Shown: piece by piece, positions 61,532-64,000 of the stretch
Numbering within the stretch: position 1 is the first letter of the stretch
Layout: every line of letters starts with the position of its first letter
Assembly: GCA_973895155.1 (NCBI GenBank)
Contig: OZ316897.1
Location: 12,710,001 to 12,774,000 of the forward strand
DNA from: Marsupella aquatica
Taxonomy: Eukaryota; Marchantiophyta
Length of the DNA: 64,000 nt
Direction of reading: 5' to 3'
Translations under genes and position numbers: made by a program
Notes under the pieces: model-generated
What the model saw: the letters and a program-made list of their open reading frames with translations, nothing else
Databases searched by the model: none
What the model was told of the DNA's origin: nothing

Positions 61532-64000
61532 TTACAAAGTGGGGAAAGCCTCAATGACTGGACGAGTATCTTGGGGTGTCAGGATCATCTCGCCGTCCTC
61601 TCCCTTTGTCGCAATGGTGATGGTACTATCCTCCCCATAATTAGCATTTTGTGAAATTGTGAGTTGAGGAGGTGGTATCCATTGGTCAGGGACCATCAAA
61701 AAGTACGTGGACATAGCCTTGCGAAATCGCTTCTTATACTGCTTTGGTGAAATAACAGTCGGTGGTGCATTCTTTGGGCCTCCCAGAAAACCTGATGCTT
61801 TGACCCAAGTCTCCAGGTGCTTGTCCCATGTGTATTGCCTAATAAAATCGATAATTCCGACAACAAGCTCTTTCCGCTCTACGTCCACCCCAACCAGTAG
61901 AGAGTAATCCATGACGAAAACCAGCTGTTTTAAACATGCAAAACGAAAATTTAGGTAGTGCACGGCGGACATTGCAAATTCTCACAGGTAACAAGCAATA
62001 ATAAACTCTAGATAGATAAGTTCTGATAAAAACCGCCTGAAAGACAAACTCCAATCCGAATTAAGAAAGTACAAAACAATGCTAGGTGCGTGTTCTCACC
62101 GAAAGAAAATGGGTATCGTTCCATATAGCTCGCTCCAAAAGCCTCTTTGCATTCTTTCCGACGTATATGGGATTGGTAGGCAATTCTTCCACAAGATTTT
62201 GATCTAATTTTACTTGACTTTTTCCAGTTTCGGAATCCGCGTCCGCGTTATAACGAGACCGCACAGACCCCTTAAGATCATATACCCGGGTAATGTGTCT
62301 GTCGTACAAGAGATTCTCCATAACTAGAACATCCATTTTGGTTTCCTTTCCACCCTTAATCGTTTTCACCTACAATCCAAGATCGAAATTAGCCATACTT
62401 CGTTAATTTATGACAACCTTTCCATACGACATTGCTTCTAAGGAATTTGCAATCTCAACGGTCAGTACAACTTGTACGCGGTCACAGTATATTATCAACG
62501 GAAGAATTAGATTTGGTGCTGCACAGCTTTCTAGGTACTCACCTCATATACCCCAAAAATTTTCGCAAGACACGTTGGGTTCCCGTTTATCAAAGCTTCA
62601 AATAGATATTTGAAGTACGAGGAAGCAAAGTCCAGAAAAGACGTCAACTCCGTCTTTGTGACTTGTTTGACAACAAATCGGTCATCTGCTGTTTTCGCAA
62701 AAAATACATTACTCTTTCCACCTTGGGCTCCCCACTTTTTACATCGGCTGAGAGAGCGGATATACTCGGTACTTCCCATGCAGCATTTCTTCCTCAATGC
62801 ATCAAACTGCTTCGCAAAGTAGCAAGTCACTTGGAACTTCACCTTTCCTGATGGGGTGTCCTCACAGAAGCTTATGGTTTTCTTTACCAACTGGGAAGCT
62901 TTCGTCGATATGAGTGGATTTTCAATTTCAGACCCTATTCTCGAATTCAACGCTGTATTGGAGCCAAAGTTCTCCCTCACTGCACCATCAACTTCTCCAC
63001 TGGCATCAGGGATCTGTAGTGGATGAGATAAAGCTTGTTCTGAACTCAAGTCCCCTGAATCCCGATCTTGGTCCTTTTCTTTGGCCTTCTCCTTCTCAGC
63101 AAGAAGGTCTGTTACATGAACGTAATGTTCTTCTGTCGAGAGTGCATAGGCGATCATACTAGTTGGCTCTTCATCGTACACAGCAACCACAACATCATCG
63201 TGCCCTTGAGGAAGAAGTACTCGTCGGGCATTTCCATCTGCATCTAGTTGCGCCGAAGCAGGAATCTTCGATGGAAGTCCAGGAGGTGGAACCTTTCCGT
63301 CAGAGCTGTTAGAAAGAATTGAAGAAGTACGGCTGTAACTCTTGAAAAAGCTCGCAAATGGATCTCCCATCCATCCTTCCGTCAGGCCTGTTAATTCTTC
63401 TGAGCTGTCCAGCTTTACTGGTGAACTGGGAATGCTTACCTGCCCATCACTGGTGTCACCAGCATCATGAGAAACTACATCTTGTGCACCAGCCTCCGCG
63501 GGAGGTTGGTCCACAGAGGTTCCTTCTTGGACTGATCCTTGTGACTCTGGATCAAGACATTCCTCATTCGCCTGCACAGTGTCAACCACCTTCTCTCGAG
63601 ACTCGTCAACTCCAGGCACATCTACAGAGCCTGCATCTCCTGTCCAAGCCGCATCTAGGGTATCAGAGAGGTCAGCAAGAAGCGGATAATTGCCTTCTGA
63701 CAAAGCTCTGCGCGCAGTAATTTCTCCTTCTAAAAATCTGGGAGGACTCGCTCTCGCAGTTGCACTGTCAAGATCTTCAACGGAAGCATTGTGTTCGCCT
63801 TCAAATGCTCCGGTACTGCCAGCTTCCCCGTTTGTCTCCAACAACGATGTTGAAATTTTCAGGACTGACGTTGCGTCTACTATCACGGACTTTGAGCCTG
63901 AGATACGCCCCTTATGCGGTGTGACGTCCATGCTATCCAATAATTCTTCTACAAGACGTGACTCTTCATCCATCGGCAGCCTAAAGTCCAGACCGTTTCC
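61532..64000 (-). CDS. FAB1: FAB1-type phosphatidylinositol-3-phosphate 5-kinase, 3' part (5' end outside window)
   Basis: FAB1/PIKfyve converts PI3P to PI(3,5)P2 on endosomal and vacuolar membranes. Exons in the window are 62543-64000 (continues past the edge), 62100-62369 and 61532-61924, all joined in phase 0, giving 706 C-terminal residues before the stop. The large exon begins with acidic, low-complexity sequence (frame open to the edge; Met at 63973 is internal). It then has [18 protein letters not shown] and the start of the PIP-kinase fold, with the ATP-binding lysine in RFVVKQV. The middle exon carries [30 protein letters not shown] and [13 protein letters not shown]. The last has [29 protein letters not shown] and [15 protein letters not shown]. 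All catalytic blocks are intact. The FYVE and chaperonin-like domains of the family, if present, would lie beyond 64000. Confidence 0.95.

Overview
The window is nuclear DNA from a plant. It has spliced genes with GT-AG introns, a tRNA-Glu(CTC) of plant type, a plant GDSL esterase/lipase, a plant-type FAB1 lipid kinase, a roughly 2,000-residue kinesin resembling the KIN-12/POK class, ZPR1, and long AT-rich intergenic stretches with retroelement debris. Intron sizes (about 50-450 bases), moderate gene density and a divergent F-box/kelch family make a non-seed plant such as a bryophyte plausible. That placement is inference; the sequence alone does not fix the species.

Layout, left to right. 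A tRNA-Glu lies at 1229-1301. A four-exon GDSL esterase/lipase is on the minus strand (5153-7884). A repeat-rich gap follows (8.4-12.4 kb). An F-box/kelch gene on the plus strand (13419-14651) carries, inside its leader, a captured piece of ZPR1 (12882-13409). The complete 16-exon ZPR1 gene is on the plus strand (18005-23144). A second F-box/kelch paralogue is on the minus strand (28212-29411), so the two F-box copies face each other around ZPR1. A 22-exon kinesin is on the minus strand (33132-43748), possibly with an extra terminal exon at 32918-33032. A gene-poor block (45-61 kb) holds minisatellites, a pair of inverted ~320-base arms (47134-47465 and 53438-53754), and two 5'-truncated non-LTR retroelement insertions between the arms, each with target-site duplications. 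The last gene is the 3' end of FAB1 on the minus strand (61532-64000), cut by the window edge.

Exon models for GDSL, ZPR1, the kinesin and FAB1 were built by hand from splice consensus plus conserved protein blocks. Reading phase is consistent across every junction, giving 425, 499 and 2037 residues for the three complete genes. The genes are independent units, not a pathway cluster. The one clear link is historical: ZPR1 exons 12-13 with flanking intron were copied into the leader of the upstream F-box gene. They read in frame into it and are absent from its inverted paralogue. This chimera is the most interesting thing in the window.
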